Shown here piece after piece: positions 20,859 to 32,291 of a stretch of DNA of 64,000 bases. Both the position numbers and the translations under genes were made by a program. Each line of letters begins with the position of its first letter. Within the stretch, counting starts at the first letter, position 1. The notes under the pieces were generated by a model. That model ran no database searches. It worked only from the letters and a program-made list of their open reading frames with translations, and was not told the origin of the DNA. Origin of the DNA: Pycnococcus provasolii (Eukaryota; Chlorophyta; Pseudoscourfieldiophyceae; Pseudoscourfieldiales); the NCBI GenBank assembly GCA_049487715.1, contig CP150562.1, forward strand, positions 558,001-622,000. Reading direction: 5' to 3'.

Positions 20859-21317
20859 TAATCTCTTCTCTCCTCTCTTTTAATTAGTTGATGATCAGAT
20901 TCGATGTATGTCGGATGGCGGCGGACTCGTCGTTGTGTCGTCCACAACTAATCGGTTATTTGATGATTCGACTGTCTTCTTCTGTGGTTGAAATTTTTTA
21001 TGAACATTGTTGATTGGTGATTACACACAGAAGAAAAAAACACAAATAAAGTGCTGCTGTGTGTGGTAGCCTCAAGCAAGCAAGTGGTGACTCTTTTCCT
21101 AGTAGCTGCAACAAAATTCAAACAAAAAAACGTTTTTGTCACCAAACTCAAAGTCTCTACCTCTCTCTCTCTGCTATCTATTGAGGCTATTATTATTGGT
21201 GCGCTTGTAGTGAGTGGATTAGGATCGCAACACCACCACTGGTCAAAAAATGCTGACTGCTCGCTCGCTCGTCGTCAGCAGCGGTCATCCGTCATCAGGT
21301 CGGCCGTGTTTGTGTTC
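20859..21317. other. Intergenic spacer, nothing recognised
   Basis: AT-rich DNA with a CTCTCTCT run near 21165 and several AAAAAA tracts. Both flanking genes are on the minus strand, so this holds the 3' end of the leucine-rich-repeat gene and the promoter of the acetyltransferase copy. Confidence 0.4.
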
Positions 21318-23718
21318 TCACGGTTTTTTTTTGGATTTTTTGCATGCCTTGGACGGGCATCCCAATGTGGAGAAGAGACCATCTGGGTCCACTCCGCAGA
21401 CTGTGGCAGCATCAATCCTGTTAGTCATGTCATACAGGCAAGCACCAAATCTATTCAAAGATCCAGTCACCAGCGAGCTAAGGTCCGCGTCGAGATCTGG
21501 TTGCTCCTTGCCGATGCACACAAAGCCTCCTACTGATCCTTCAAGCTCGGATGCGCAGAGTTTCCTGAGCTTGGGATTGCCGTATACCTGTAAGGTTGGA
21601 AGGGGTAGATTGTCAGAGGGAAAATGGCAGTGCACAAAGTGTGGTGGTCAGTGATGGGTTGTCACGTACGGCGAAGTTGTCTATCGCCGTCCTCAGCGCC
21701 GGTAGGTTGACGTCGACGAGTTGACGATTGGTGCTTATCTGTTGTTTTGTTTGTAGTTGCATTTTTGCAAGGAAGAGTGAGTGAGTGAATTTCACATCCA
21801 GTGAGTGATACGATTTGTTATGGAAGAACACACAAAAAACAAGGAATCAAAAGACAAGAGAAAGTGAGACGTACGTCGATATCTCTCGCCTCCATCAGCG
21901 CAGACAAGTCCACGCTCGTGAGATTCGGGTTTTCGCGGATCTGTTGTTGTTTCGTTTGTATTGAATGGTGGTACTGTAAGTTTTGGTGTTGTTGTTGTTG
22001 TGGGAGAAAGTGAGACGTACGTCGATCTCAAACGCCTCCATCAGCGCACACAAGTCCACCTCTGCGAGATTCGGGTTGCCTCGGATCTGTGTGTTTAGAG
22101 AGGTGTGTGTTGTATATGTGTCGTTGAGTGGTGAGTACATGGTGAGTTTTGTGCAATCAGTTGAAAAGTCGATTATGGCTCTTCAAAGCGGATACGTACT
22201 TGGACGTTCAGGTTCGAGTTACCCTCAAGACGAGGCGCGTAGATACTCGTCAAAGAGGCAGAGTCCACGAACTATTGTTGTTGTTGTTATTTGTTGTTTG
22301 ATGATACGAATGGTTGTTGTGTTGTTGTGAATATGTGATTGGTTTGTTAGTGAGGTGCTACCAAATGGAATGTGTGTGTTCTGTCGAAGACACGCGATAT
22401 TATTGTAGAAGAACATAATAAGGCAGAGCACCAAGAAAGAAGATGGGAAAGGAAAGGAAGGAGGAGCGTACGTACACCGAAAAAACCGGCCGGTCCTGTC
22501 ACCCAGTTGGCGAAGCGAACCTCCTCAAGTTTTAGGAGTTTTTCAGATCCAAAGTCAAAATCGACACTCTGGGACGAGGTAGTGATGCATGGGAACGAGG
22601 TGATGGTGACGTCAGCAGGAACGCCGTCGGGAAGACTGCTGATGTCACCCGCGACATTGTCAAGGGTGATCGGCGCTCCTTCGAATGGCTCACTCTGGCA
22701 ATTAGTGTATGCGGTACCACTCAGGAAGTTGTCGGAAGAATCGCAGGTGCAACCCTCGAGATCTTGCTGAATGATGTTCTTGTGGGGAATGTCACGGTAG
22801 TCAATCTTGCTGAATTTGCTCGTTTCAACGTACGGTGGCTTCCCACAGTCGAGTGCCATGTGGTGTGGAATGCACTTTCCACCCTTTTGATGCGTTTTAA
22901 ACGTAAGGATGCACTTTTCAGGTGTAGAATAGCTTCCTCCAAAGTGTCCAGCCATCGTACAAATTGCACTCTTGCGGCTGATATCGTCAATCGCACATAC
23001 CCACTTTTCATTGTTGTAGTAGTAATTCGTGAGAGTGAACGTCAAGCCATGCGCTTCTGACTTCGCATAGAAGTATTGAGTTTCTGTTGACATGGCACCC
23101 ACCACCACCAGAAGCGTGAGTGACAGTGTACCAAGTAGCTTCACTCGCATCGTGAGGAAGATCTTTTCCCCAGAAGGGAAGACAGTGTTCTTCCTTCTTT
23201 ACTTCGCAAGGACCAGAGTAGTAGTCAAACTTGGCATACTTGCGATACTTCCATGTAAACGGCGAGTACCACTTCGGCTTGGGGTAGAACGTGTCGCACG
23301 GGTAGTGCTCGTCCTGCTCGTACTGCTTCCCATAGTACGGCCCAACTCCATATTTAGAGTCGTACTTGCTGTAGCCGTATCCAGAGTCGTACTTGCTGTA
23401 TCCAGAGCCGTACTTGCTGTATCCAGAGTCGTATCCAGAGTCGTACTTGTTGTCATTGTACTTGTTGCTGCTGTACTTCCACGTCCACGGCGCCCACCAC
23501 TTGTACTTGGGATAGTAGCCTGATTTGTATTCATCAACGTAGTAGCCTGAGTTGTATTCATCAACGTACTTCGTCGTCTCATAAGTCGTCGTCGTCGATT
23601 TGTCTGCGCTCACACCACTCACGGCACTGAGCATTACGACGACAGCAAGCAGAGCGACCAGAACGGCTGATGACGCCGTGACGATCGATCGCATGTTCCT
23701 GACATTCGTCGTCATCAT
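21318..23718 (-). CDS. Secreted Tyr-rich protein with leucine-rich repeats encoded one per exon
   Basis: A multi-exon gene. Exons by position: 23718-23145, 23083-22476, 22271-22200, 22086-22021, 21940-21875, 21738-21670 and 21587-21318. All five downstream introns have GTACGT donors and CAG or TAG acceptors and are phase 0. The N-terminus is a signal peptide (SAVLVALLAVVVMLSAVSGVSA), then a Tyr/Lys/Ser/Gly-rich region with DSGYSKYGSGYSKY-type repeats and two W-x-P-x-TWKY units, then a Cys-containing region. The short exons encode 22-24 residues each, such as IRGNPNLAEVDLCALM and IRENPNLTSVDLSALM, which resemble receptor-L/SPS2-type repeats. The last exon is Cys-bearing and Lys-tailed. A TATATAAA-like box at 23749-23757 supports starting at ATGATG (23718). 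The first, 61-bp intron (23144-23084) is least sure: a second ATG at 23150 begins another signal-like peptide, so this may be two overlapping genes. Confidence 0.65.
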
Positions 23719-24535
23719 CTTCGTTACTACCACTATTATGGTATACTGTTTTATATGAGCCAATCAACAAACGCCTGCGCGCTGCCAATCTATCAGGTAT
23801 GATGAGGACCAACCGACCAACGCGTGCAGTGATTGATGAGGACCAATCAATGAACGAGCCAATCAATGAACGAAAGGAGCCAAGGTACCATACAAGCCTG
23901 CAAAAGAAGTAAGCTGCACTACTACGAACCACCACTGGGCACTCACTCACAAACACATGCAGGAGGCGTGACATGTTTCGCATGAAATAAATGGCGAACA
24001 AATAACGGGCGGAGGGGCCGAGGGTGAAAAGGTCCTTGGGCCAAACAAACTCCGGTCTATTTCCCGCCTTGGGGGATACACCGTTGCTTAGTGCATTGGC
24101 CTGGCCTGTCCTGTCCTTTGGGGTCCGGCTTGGGTTTTGGTTTCCCAACGTCTGATAGGATATAATCGAATTATCTAATCAGTAAAGTAAACCCTAGTAG
24201 GGGAAGAGAAATCTGAAATCCTTAAAAAAATGAAACCCCTAAACTCTCTCCAAAAGAAACAACATGATTATTGTGAGCGCGTGTGCACGGCGACGACGTC
24301 GTTGACTTACTTCTAGGCGGATATAATAATAAGTAGGTAGGGAAAAGTACAACAAAGAGAAACCCATAAAAGGATTCCAGTTTTTGGCGTGACTGCGAAA
24401 AGTCGTGTGCTAACGAACGACTCTGCGCTGCCGCAAAGTCCGTCGTCGTCACGACCTGACCTCACCTCACCTTCACTTTTTGTTGACGAAAAAATCTTTC
24501 TTGTTACAGACTGTTACGTCGTTTTTCCTTTTTTC
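23719..24535. promoter_or_regulatory. Intergenic spacer with TATA box for the LRR gene
   Basis: Reading the minus strand, CATATAAAACAG lies at about 23757-23746, roughly 30 bp before the chosen start. The region also repeats the phrase CCAATCAATGAACG (about 23845 and 23860) and ends with the 3' side of the USP14 gene. The open frames are not conserved-looking. Confidence 0.45.
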
Positions 24536-26011
24536 TTAACCAAGCTTCGCGCGATACAAAAACAGGTAGCCCATATGCCAGTCACCTCCTCCGTGAAGGC
24601 GAAGCACCTCGTCCGACGTCACGGCACTCACCGTGTCGTCGTCAAACTTCACCCATCCAGGCGCGCCGTCGTCACCTTTCTTTGATCGCTTCGCAGCGTT
24701 CTGCTCTGCCGACGCCGCCGCATCCTTCTGCTGCTGCTCCTCCTCACGCACCCATCCCACGTAGTGTCCAGCATCCGAGCTTCGTCCCTTGTGCGTCAGC
24801 ACAGCCACGAGCTCGTACTGACCCGTGACTCGGCTCGGCGTCGGCTTCTCCACCTCCATCGCATCTCCAGATGCGGCGGCGGCGGCGGCTTCGCCGCCGT
24901 GCAAGCCAGCCTTCACCTCCTCCATCTCGCGCAACGAATCGCGCGCATCCTTGATCTCCTCCTGGTATGCCGCGTCGCACATGTCGAACACGTCAAGCAC
25001 CATGGGAAAGCTGACGCTGCGCAGAATCTTCTGCTTCACAAACTCTCCGTCGTTGTTTCGCTTCGTGTTGAATCTCATCATCTGCACGGTGAGGTACTTT
25101 GGCAGCTTCGTCAGCTTCGCCGTGCCGGTGAACATCGCATCCACGCCGAGCGTCGTGCTGCGCTTCTCTCTGTCCTCCTTCAGCGCGAGCTTCAGGCCCT
25201 CGTGAAGGTGGTTCACGTCGATGGTGATGTTGCACTTCATCACGTAGTTGGTGGTGTTGTACACCTCCTTCTCGTCAGGCGCACCCTCGCACACAAGCTC
25301 TGTTTTCGTGTCGATTCCAAACAGGTCCACCATCGGTTCGCCAAGCCTTGTTCTGAGCGTGTACAGAAGCTGCGTCCAGCACTCCTCGGCATCCTGCTGG
25401 CTGTAAATTCCATTCTGCTGCTGCGCGAACGTCGGAAACGCCTCGCGGAGCACGTTCAGGAACATGTAGGGGGAGACTGGTTTGGATGTTTTGCGCGTGA
25501 TTTCCGCCATGACGTTTTTGGTGGCGAGCGTGAGGCGGTGGGAGCTGTCTGGGGTGGGAGCCTCGGAATCTGTAGGTTTAGGGTAGGACTCGAGCAAGGT
25601 GCGAAGCGGCTCGACGACACGCAGGCACTGCAGCGTGGAATTCATGTAGCACGTGTTGCCGAGGTTCGCAAGTCCCGCGCTGAATCGGTTTCCCATGAGT
25701 GCACCAAGCTGCTCCTCCTCGGGAAGGTCTTCGACGAAGATAGTTTCAACGGCAGGAGCCTCCGGTATGGCTTCCGACGATCCCATGAGCATGAGCGTCA
25801 TGTTTGGCTTAAGTTTGACTGTGGACATGAGGACGTCGTCCGCTAAAGGCTTTCCTTTGATGATGACTTTCTGGCGGTCGACGGGTACGCCGGTGAGTGT
25901 GAAGAGCTGCGCCTTGAAGACTTGAGACGGCTGGGAGAGATTTATCGAGATGTCCTTGTAAAGAGTTTTGTTGTGCTTGACGTGGACTTGGATTTCTGTG
26001 GAGGACGCCAT
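24536..26011 (-). CDS. USP14: Ubiquitin carboxyl-terminal hydrolase USP14/Ubp6 (491 aa)
   Basis: Residues 6-77 are a ubiquitin-like domain (EIQVHVKHNK ... VIIKGKPLADD), which docks the enzyme on proteasome subunit Rpn1. The catalytic core follows: Cys box SAGLANLGNTCYMNSTLQCL with nucleophile Cys121, QQDAEECWTQLL in the middle, and the His box GRSSDAGHYVGWVR near residue 430. It ends with the Asp/Asn-side sequence KFDDDTVSAVTSDEVLRLHG, as in USP14. The enzyme trims ubiquitin chains from proteasome substrates. Length equals the human protein (494). One insert (about residues 370-395) is Ala-rich. Start: the only ATG before the UBL. One exon. Confidence 0.95.
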   Translation of the reverse strand: MASSTEIQVHVKHNKTLYKDISINLSQPSQVFKAQLFTLTGVPVDRQKVIIKGKPLADDVLMSTVKLKPNMTLMLMGSSEAIPEAPAVETIFVEDLPEEEQLGALMGNRFSAGLANLGNTCYMNSTLQCLRVVEPLRTLLESYPKPTDSEAPTPDSSHRLTLATKNVMAEITRKTSKPVSPYMFLNVLREAFPTFAQQQNGIYSQQDAEECWTQLLYTLRTRLGEPMVDLFGIDTKTELVCEGAPDEKEVYNTTNYVMKCNITIDVNHLHEGLKLALKEDREKRSTTLGVDAMFTGTAKLTKLPKYLTVQMMRFNTKRNNDGEFVKQKILRSVSFPMVLDVFDMCDAAYQEEIKDARDSLREMEEVKAGLHGGEAAAAAASGDAMEVEKPTPSRVTGQYELVAVLTHKGRSSDAGHYVGWVREEEQQQKDAAASAEQNAAKRSKKGDDGAPGWVKFDDDTVSAVTSDEVLRLHGGGDWHMGYLFLYRAKLG

Positions 26012-26750
26012 GGTTGTGGTTGGTTTTGTGGTGTGGAAATGAATCGAGAGGGTGGGAGAGGCGGGAACGAAGGGGGGGAGGTCAAAAACCTACGAAGGGA
26101 CGGATGGTTTGCGGACAGTGAGTCATGGCAAGCAATATGTTTAGTGACACATAACGCCACCCTCTTATCATTCGATATCCTTAATGCGATCTTGAGGTGT
26201 AAGTCGAAATTTCAATACCTCCACATACCTCTGCAATATGCACGATCTCACAGTTCCAACTTTTCTATGCAGCCCCAGTTCGATCCGTATGTACTCTTTT
26301 CGCGATCTGATGATATTTTCGAATCTCGCAAACACATTCTAACTTTATTGTATTCTTCTCAGTGGGAGGGTTAGTTCTTCTCTTCGACCTAAATTTTCTG
26401 TTCGAAAAAAAAAATTCCTCTGACGTTTTTCCACCTCCAGTGACAGACACGTTCTTGTATCCTACCGAATTGGCCGTGCAATACAACGGCATTCCTCAGT
26501 TCAATAGTCGGTTCGTAATCATTTCGACGACAGCTCCGACTTCAAAAAAAAAATACCATCTCATCGTCCACAATTCTCTCCTCAGCTTTAGCTCAGTTGG
26601 CAGAGTATGTCTTCACAACTTCATCACATACATCCATTACACAGATGATATCTCACTCTCTAACCCTAACCCTAACTCTAACCACTATAGGCGCAAGACT
26701 GAAGCTTTCAGTTCTTTTTTTTTTTGAAAACGTGCAGCCTTTTTTTTTGG
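26012..26750. other. Intergenic spacer with CCTAAC run and tRNA-like A-box fragment
   Basis: The promoter of USP14 should be here. At 26589-26608 the sequence TTAGCTCAGTTGGCAGAGT copies a tRNA D-arm (A box), but no matching T-arm or acceptor stem was found, so no tRNA is called. CCCTAA-type units lie at 26660-26683. No gene is supported. Confidence 0.35.
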
Positions 26751-26959
26751 CCCATGCAAGATAGGATCCCCGAAACCCCAATGACCCGAAGCGATAACGG
26801 TTTCACTGGGGGAAGCCGGCCCATGCAAGACAGGATCCCCGAATCCCCAATGACCCGAAGCGATAACGGTTTCACTGGGGGAAAGCCGGCCCATGCAAGA
26901 CAGGATCCCCGAATCCCCAATGACCCGAAGCGATAACGGTTTCACGGGGGGAAGCCGAC
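26751..26959. repeat. Three tandem copies of a 69-70 bp unit
   Basis: Units begin at 26751, 26820 and 26890 with CCCATGCAAGA and include GATCCCCGAA and AATGACCCGAAGCGATAACG. Copies differ by a few substitutions. The array sits immediately upstream of the gene-fragment mosaic. It is open in two minus-strand frames, because the unit is nearly a multiple of three, but has no protein character. Confidence 0.85.
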
Positions 26960-27241
26960 CCCGGGGCCTCTCTGCGACGACGCTCGCTTGTACTCACACC
27001 CTCCACGGCAGCGGCGGCGGCCTAGACGTGTGTTGGTGGTGTTGCAAATGGTGTGGTGCTGGCCTTAATATGGGTGGTGGGTTCAAAGGGTTAGGCGCGA
27101 CGACGCCTACGTCCGCAAATAAACAGCTGCCACCGCTTATGCCGGTGACGCCAGGGACGACGATGAGACTCGCCAGACTTCCGTCGGTGGAAGGGCGCGG
27201 CCGAGGCGGATTCACACCCGCACGGAAAACCAGACAAAGGG

Positions 27242-28740
27242 GTGCCTGAAACGCCCGCGGCCGCACCGGCACCGTACCACGAAAGCAGCAGTGTCGCAGC
27301 CACGCCGGCGGCACACACAACTTCCGTGAGATTCCAGGAGGCTGCCAAAACAGCACCGGCCGGTCGCTTGTCATCGAGCAGGGCGGCAGCCATGAACGAC
27401 GCGGAGCCACGCGCGTGGTACTCGTTCCTCAACCTGCTGCGCCAGCACCTCGACAGCCTCGAGTTCATCTACCTCACTCCATCCTTAGCAGCCGCGAACG
27501 CAGAGCAGTACAACCCGTACGACCTCGACATTGTCAGCCACGCTGAGGTGAACCCGCGTGATTTCTACACCATGAGCAGCGCTGGTGTGACTCACTTCGT
27601 CGACGGCAGCGCGGACTTCACGCCGCTCGACCAGTTTGAGCGCGAGTACCACCTTGTTCAACCAAGTGTCCACGCTCGGCGTATTCAGGCACTACCGCAA
27701 GTGGAAGGGATTTAGCACGTGGAAGAGGCATGTGCGGCACAAGAAGACACGGCTGTGTCGTGCTGCGCTGCAGAAGAAGCTTTTCCTTCTCACCGATACG
27801 TTCCAGAGCGCCCTGCTGCACGTACGCGGCCTGTGCTACGAGCTCGAGGCGATGCGCCTGCACGACGTTCAGTCGGGACAGCTGTACACGCTCGAGATGT
27901 TCAACGCGGCGCAAGAGGCGCAGAAGATCAAGGCGACGGAGCATCTCGCAAGCTTCTCCGCCGAAACGGCAGATACCGTCAAGGTGGCGTGCGAGACGGC
28001 GCTCACGTTGCTCGAGGAGCACCTTGTGGGACAACGTGGCGGAACGTCCGTCGAACACGAGGAAGAGGCGCTGAACGCCGATCGAAAGGGCGGTAATCGC
28101 ATGGCGGCGATGATGAAGACCTCGCGCGCCAGCAGGCGACAGACAGGACTTGCCGATGAAGACGAGGGAGCCAAGTTCTCGTACGCAATCACCGCGGCAA
28201 GGCGCTCGGAGCAACGGCGCCTGCTCAACTTCATCCGCCTTGCAGACTACATGGTGTCCGACGCGCTGCACATTCTCGTGGTGGAGAGTGTCGGCGACAT
28301 GCTTGCCATCACCCAGCGCGACATGAATATCCTACCACCGAGCCACATGGTCATGCCTGCCGACGTCGAGGACGCGGACCAGGTCAAGCATCATGGTGAC
28401 GACAAACCTCCGGTAATCGAGGTGGACATCACATTAACCAAAGATATGTTGACGCTCGAATTCGCGCCGGACGTCGTCGGATTCGACGCCGGAGTGGAGA
28501 GTGCCGTGGATGGATATATCTGCAGACGATGTCGTCCGTGCAGCGCCTCATCGCGCACCCGGACCTCCGCGGCTTTGAATATGAACGCCGTCGAGCGCAT
28601 TCGAATGCGCACGATGCGCACGATGCGCACGATCGCCAGGTGGCTGTTCTCGACGCGGGTTGTGTGGGCCCCGCGAGTGAATTAACGGCACGCGACGGCG
28701 GCGCATTCTCGCGCCTTGTGCAAGCTCATTCTGCTGGTTA
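27242..28740 (+). pseudogene. Axonemal dynein heavy chain N-terminal fragment, frameshifted
   Basis: The first frame reads NPYDLDIVSHAEVNPRDFYT, then GVTHF, then FTPLDQFEREYHL. After a one-base shift at about 27655 it continues as FNQVSTLGVFRHYRKWKGF and STWKRHVRHKK, the tail signature of axonemal dynein heavy chains (DNAH1/3/7-like). It carries on to RLADYMVSDALHILVVESVG, then shifts again near 28520 into SSVQRLIAHPDLRGFE. About 480 residues of a protein that is normally over 4000 are present; the linker, AAA ring and stalk are absent. Axonemal dynein moves cilia. The piece is a dead copy, so a functional copy should exist elsewhere. It is followed directly by an SMC4 fragment. The ends are approximate. 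Confidence 0.8.
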
Positions 28741-29455
28741 GTTTTCAAGGTGGAATAGGCGAAGGAGGCTGGTAAGGAGTCGCAGAGCCAGACGGCGATT
28801 CATGCCGCGCTGCTCGAGGGCTCGCGCTCCAAACTTCTCACGGGGTTCTGCGCAAAGCTCGGCGACCTCGGCTCCATCGACGCTAAGTACGACGTCGCGG
28901 TGTCCTGCCCGCAGCTCAACTACTACGTCGGTGGAAACCACGGCGGACGCTCAGAAGGCTGTTGACTACCTGCGCACGAAGGGCGTTGGCGTCGCGACGT
29001 TTTTCATCCTAAGCAGCGCCGGCGAGATGGCGGTCGTGTTCAAGGCTAATGGAATGCGCCTGTTCGACCTCATCGCCCGAGGAGAAGTACCGCGTCGCAT
29101 TCTACTACGCGCTGCGACAACACGCTCGTCGCCGACAGTCTTGACATGGCGTCCAAGCTCGCGTACGCCGATCACTCGAGGCCACAGCGCGTTGTCACTG
29201 TGAAGGGCGAGCTCATCGAGGCGAGTGGAACCATGTCAGGCGGAGGCGCGCTGCTCGCCTCCGTTCCGCCGGACTGCGCCGGCTCCGCGGACCACATGAA
29301 CGTGAGACCTGCACCCGACGCGTCGTCGGGATCGAACGACGCGGTCGCATCCAAGACAAGGTGACGAAGGAGCAGCTCGTGCAGATGGAGAAGCTGATCA
29401 AGGACAATGAGCCTGAGCTGCGCAAGTCGCAGGCGCGCATCTGCGGAACTTGAGG
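28741..29455 (+). pseudogene. SMC4 (condensin) hinge-region fragment, frameshifted
   Basis: Successive frames give SKLLTGFCAKLGDLGSIDAK, YDVAVSCPQLNYYV, then after a shift near 28934 ETTADAQKAVDYLRTKGVGV and ATFFILS, RLFDLIA, EEKYRVAFYYALR, NTLVADSLDMASKLAYAD and VVTVKGELIEASGTMSGGG. This order and the SGTMSGGG motif match the hinge and following coiled coil of SMC4, the condensin ATPase. Both ATPase heads are missing. At least three frame changes (about 28934, 29080 and 29114) and stops after SGGG-side sequence and LRKSQARI show that it is dead. The source gene must lie outside this window. Confidence 0.8.
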
Positions 29456-29962
29456 ATGCGATGTACACGTTCACGCTTGACGAACTACATGGGCAAGACG
29501 AGCATTGTTGCTCGCGCGGATGTCACCAAGTCTCTGGACCCTGTGCCGTACTTGGTCATCAACGGGCTCGCAAAGCAGGACATCACCACGTCGATGCCGG
29601 TGACGATCACCACCGACGCTCGCGTGTCTTCGTGCCCCGGCGTGTCGGCGAACTGGTGTACACGTGGTTCGAGGCGGCGAACAACCCCAGCGTGATCTCG
29701 GCTATTGCTTCGCACACGTCGCCCGACCTGTTCATCGCGCCTGTCTCCCGGAACGTACGGCTTCACGGTGACGGTGTTCGACGAGGTGACGCCCGAGCAC
29801 GTGGCTGTGGCTTCGGTTCAGCTTGTTGTGGCCTTAAGGCCTCTGATTGCCGTCATCAAGGATGGCGATCGCACCATCAGCTCCAAAAGGAACCCATTCT
29901 CACACAAGCAAAATCGCGCTAGGCTGCATGAAAGGTTACAATCCAAGAAAAAACTCTGCTGA
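29456..29962 (+). pseudogene. REJ-domain (polycystin-1-like) fragment, frameshifted
   Basis: YTFTL-LTNYMGKTSIVARADVTKS, then DPVPYLVINGLAKQDITTSM, then VYTWFEAANNPSVI and LPGTYGFTVTVFDEVTPEHV follow one another across changed frames. The pattern (TLTN-G-S, VTKS--PVP, a YTW segment, PGTY-F) is that of the REJ/PKD region of polycystin-1-type proteins. It ends in stops near 29960. The intact polycystin gene at 35.9 kb has no such REJ domain, so this piece came from another member of the family. Junction and ends are approximate. Confidence 0.65.
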
Positions 29963-30142
29963 TCCGATCGAACAACGATGTGTGTGTCTTGGGTAGAGGT
30001 GCTCTATGGTTCGTTCTACGCGCATGGCTTACGCAATGCGCGTCGAGGCCTCCTATGGGCACACTTTTCGTAACCAGGTGGAGGTGGAGGACCCGCCGCG
30101 TGGAGGAGATGCGCGGCTCGAGTCACATCGGCAATTACATCG

Positions 30143-32255
30143 TCATGTGTGATTTTCTGCCATGGCAGCTTTGCTGTGTTTTCCTTTCCTCCGCTTGCTA
30201 AATCCAGGCTTGCCTTCGGTAAACTTCCAAAAACGCATCTCATCAGCGTGATCTTCTGCGAGAATCCCTTCATCTCCGCGGAGAAAAATCTCATCGCGCG
30301 ATTTCCACGATTTCCACGGATACCATGGGCCAATCATATTTTTGATGAATTTCTTACGGTCTTCATCCGGCATATTAGCGAGGACCTCCCCCCTAGCATC
30401 TTCGTGCAGGCAGACGCATGCTGGGGATATTTTGCTCACGATGTGTTGGAACATTGACAATTCCTCATCTGCGAGTCTCCCTGGAATCCAAATGCGCCAC
30501 GTCATGCGCCATTTCGATGCTTGTTCAACCGACGGTTCCGTGCCGTGGTTCACGTAGACACATTGCACAGGGTACGGCGCGATCGCGACATCACCGTTCC
30601 TCCTGACGATATGCACCTCCTCCTTACGAAGGCGGTAGTACAGCGTGTCCTCGCCTTTGACTTGCACCATCAGCAGGGTCCCGCTCGTAAAACGGTCCTT
30701 GTGATCCTGCTTCTTGCTCGTATTTTTTGCTTGGGCACTAGCACCACCGTGCTTCTTGGGGGACTCGAAGTCGGCGTCGTCGTCGTCCAGCTGCTTCCTC
30801 TTCTTCTCATCGTCAACATCACGAGCACTAGCACCACCACCACCGCGCTTCTTGGGGGACTCGAAGTCGGCGTCGTCGTCGTCGTCCAGCTGCTTCCTCT
30901 TCTTCTCATCCTCAACATCACGAGCACTAGCACCACCACCACCGTGCTTCTTGGGGGACTCGAAGTCGGCGTCATCGTCGTCGTCGCCATCGCCATCGCC
31001 GCCACCGCCGTCTTCGTCCAGGAGCTTCCTCTTCTTCTCATCCTCAATATTGCGAGCACTAGCACCAGCACCACCGGGACCTCCATCTTCAGCTCGATTA
31101 GATCCTTCACCTCCAACAGATCCTCTCGCTTTAGTAGCAAACGGGGGGGTGGTTGACTTCCGAGCCCACACTTCTTCCTTACGTTCAATGTCTTTTTGGC
31201 GCGTGCGAATGCATCGCACTCTCGCCCCGTCTCCGGGATACACAAGACATACGCCGAACGCAAGCTTATTGGGGTCGGGACTAGCAAGATCAGTAGCCGT
31301 GGAAGAACTTCGCACACTGTTGATGTAAGCGATGGCACCTTTTGCTGCAGTATCAAGTGCAGCTATTTTGAGCAGAGCATCGAAATCAGCATCTTTATCC
31401 GAAGTATATGCCATGGAGAGCAAGTGCTCGTCCATGATGATAGAGAAGTATGCCGACAGCAACGGATCCTCACCTTTTTTAGATTGAACCAACCTTCCGA
31501 CCATGTCCGATGAGCCAGGCGAGCCGAGATGTTGTAAGTCATCGCCGATGAGCAAGTCGCCCCAGGTTTTTGTCGCACGCAATAATCGAAAGTTGCCCTT
31601 TTGCAAGAGCTTTGCAGGATTCAACACAAAAGCTTCCGTACCTTCATCCTCGCGCCCCTCCTTGATCTCACGCAATGCAGCTTCGTCTTCTTCAACATTC
31701 CGCCGCACTTTCTTTTTGTGTTTGATCATGTAAGTTTTCACCTCAGAGATTGCTTGTGCAACGCCCTCCACGGATTTGTTGACATGACTTTCTGCAGCTT
31801 CTTTCGCCAATCGCAAAGTTGTACGAAGAAGTTGGTCATAATCAGCAATCGCTATGATGTTGTTCACATCTTCGCGGCGTTGTATCGCATCTTCCCTCTC
31901 CTCCTTGTCGTATCGATTACTCCGCGTCGGCCGGGTATCACGAGCATTCCGCCGACGGCGCTCACGACCAGCACCACTTGCACGAGCTCTCGAGTCTTCT
32001 TGTGCTTCTTCTTCTCCGTCTTCTACTCCGTCGTCGTCGTCGTCGTCTTCGTCGTCGTCGTCGTCGTCGTCTTCGTCGTCGCCGCCGCCGTGGCCACCTC
32101 CGCCCATCATCATACCACCTGGCACCTCCTGCAACGTCGGTGGCTCTGACGATGCACTTCGCAGCATCGCCCGTCTTGCGGCAGTGTCGTCTTCGAAACC
32201 TTCGTCGCTGTCGTCGTCGTCGTCGTTGTTGTTGTCGTCGTCGCTGTCTTCTACT

Positions 32256-32291
<36 letters not shown>

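Noticed and set aside
23579-24148. 189-codon minus-strand frame upstream of the LRR gene
   Set aside because: It spans the promoter and start of the better-supported gene and has no family features.
24764-25846. 360-codon plus-strand frame opposite USP14
   Set aside because: A shadow of the coding strand; no domain resemblance.
26588-26660. tRNA gene suggested by TAGCTCAGTTGGCAGAG
   Set aside because: Only a D-arm is present; no T-arm, matching acceptor stem or credible anticodon loop follows.
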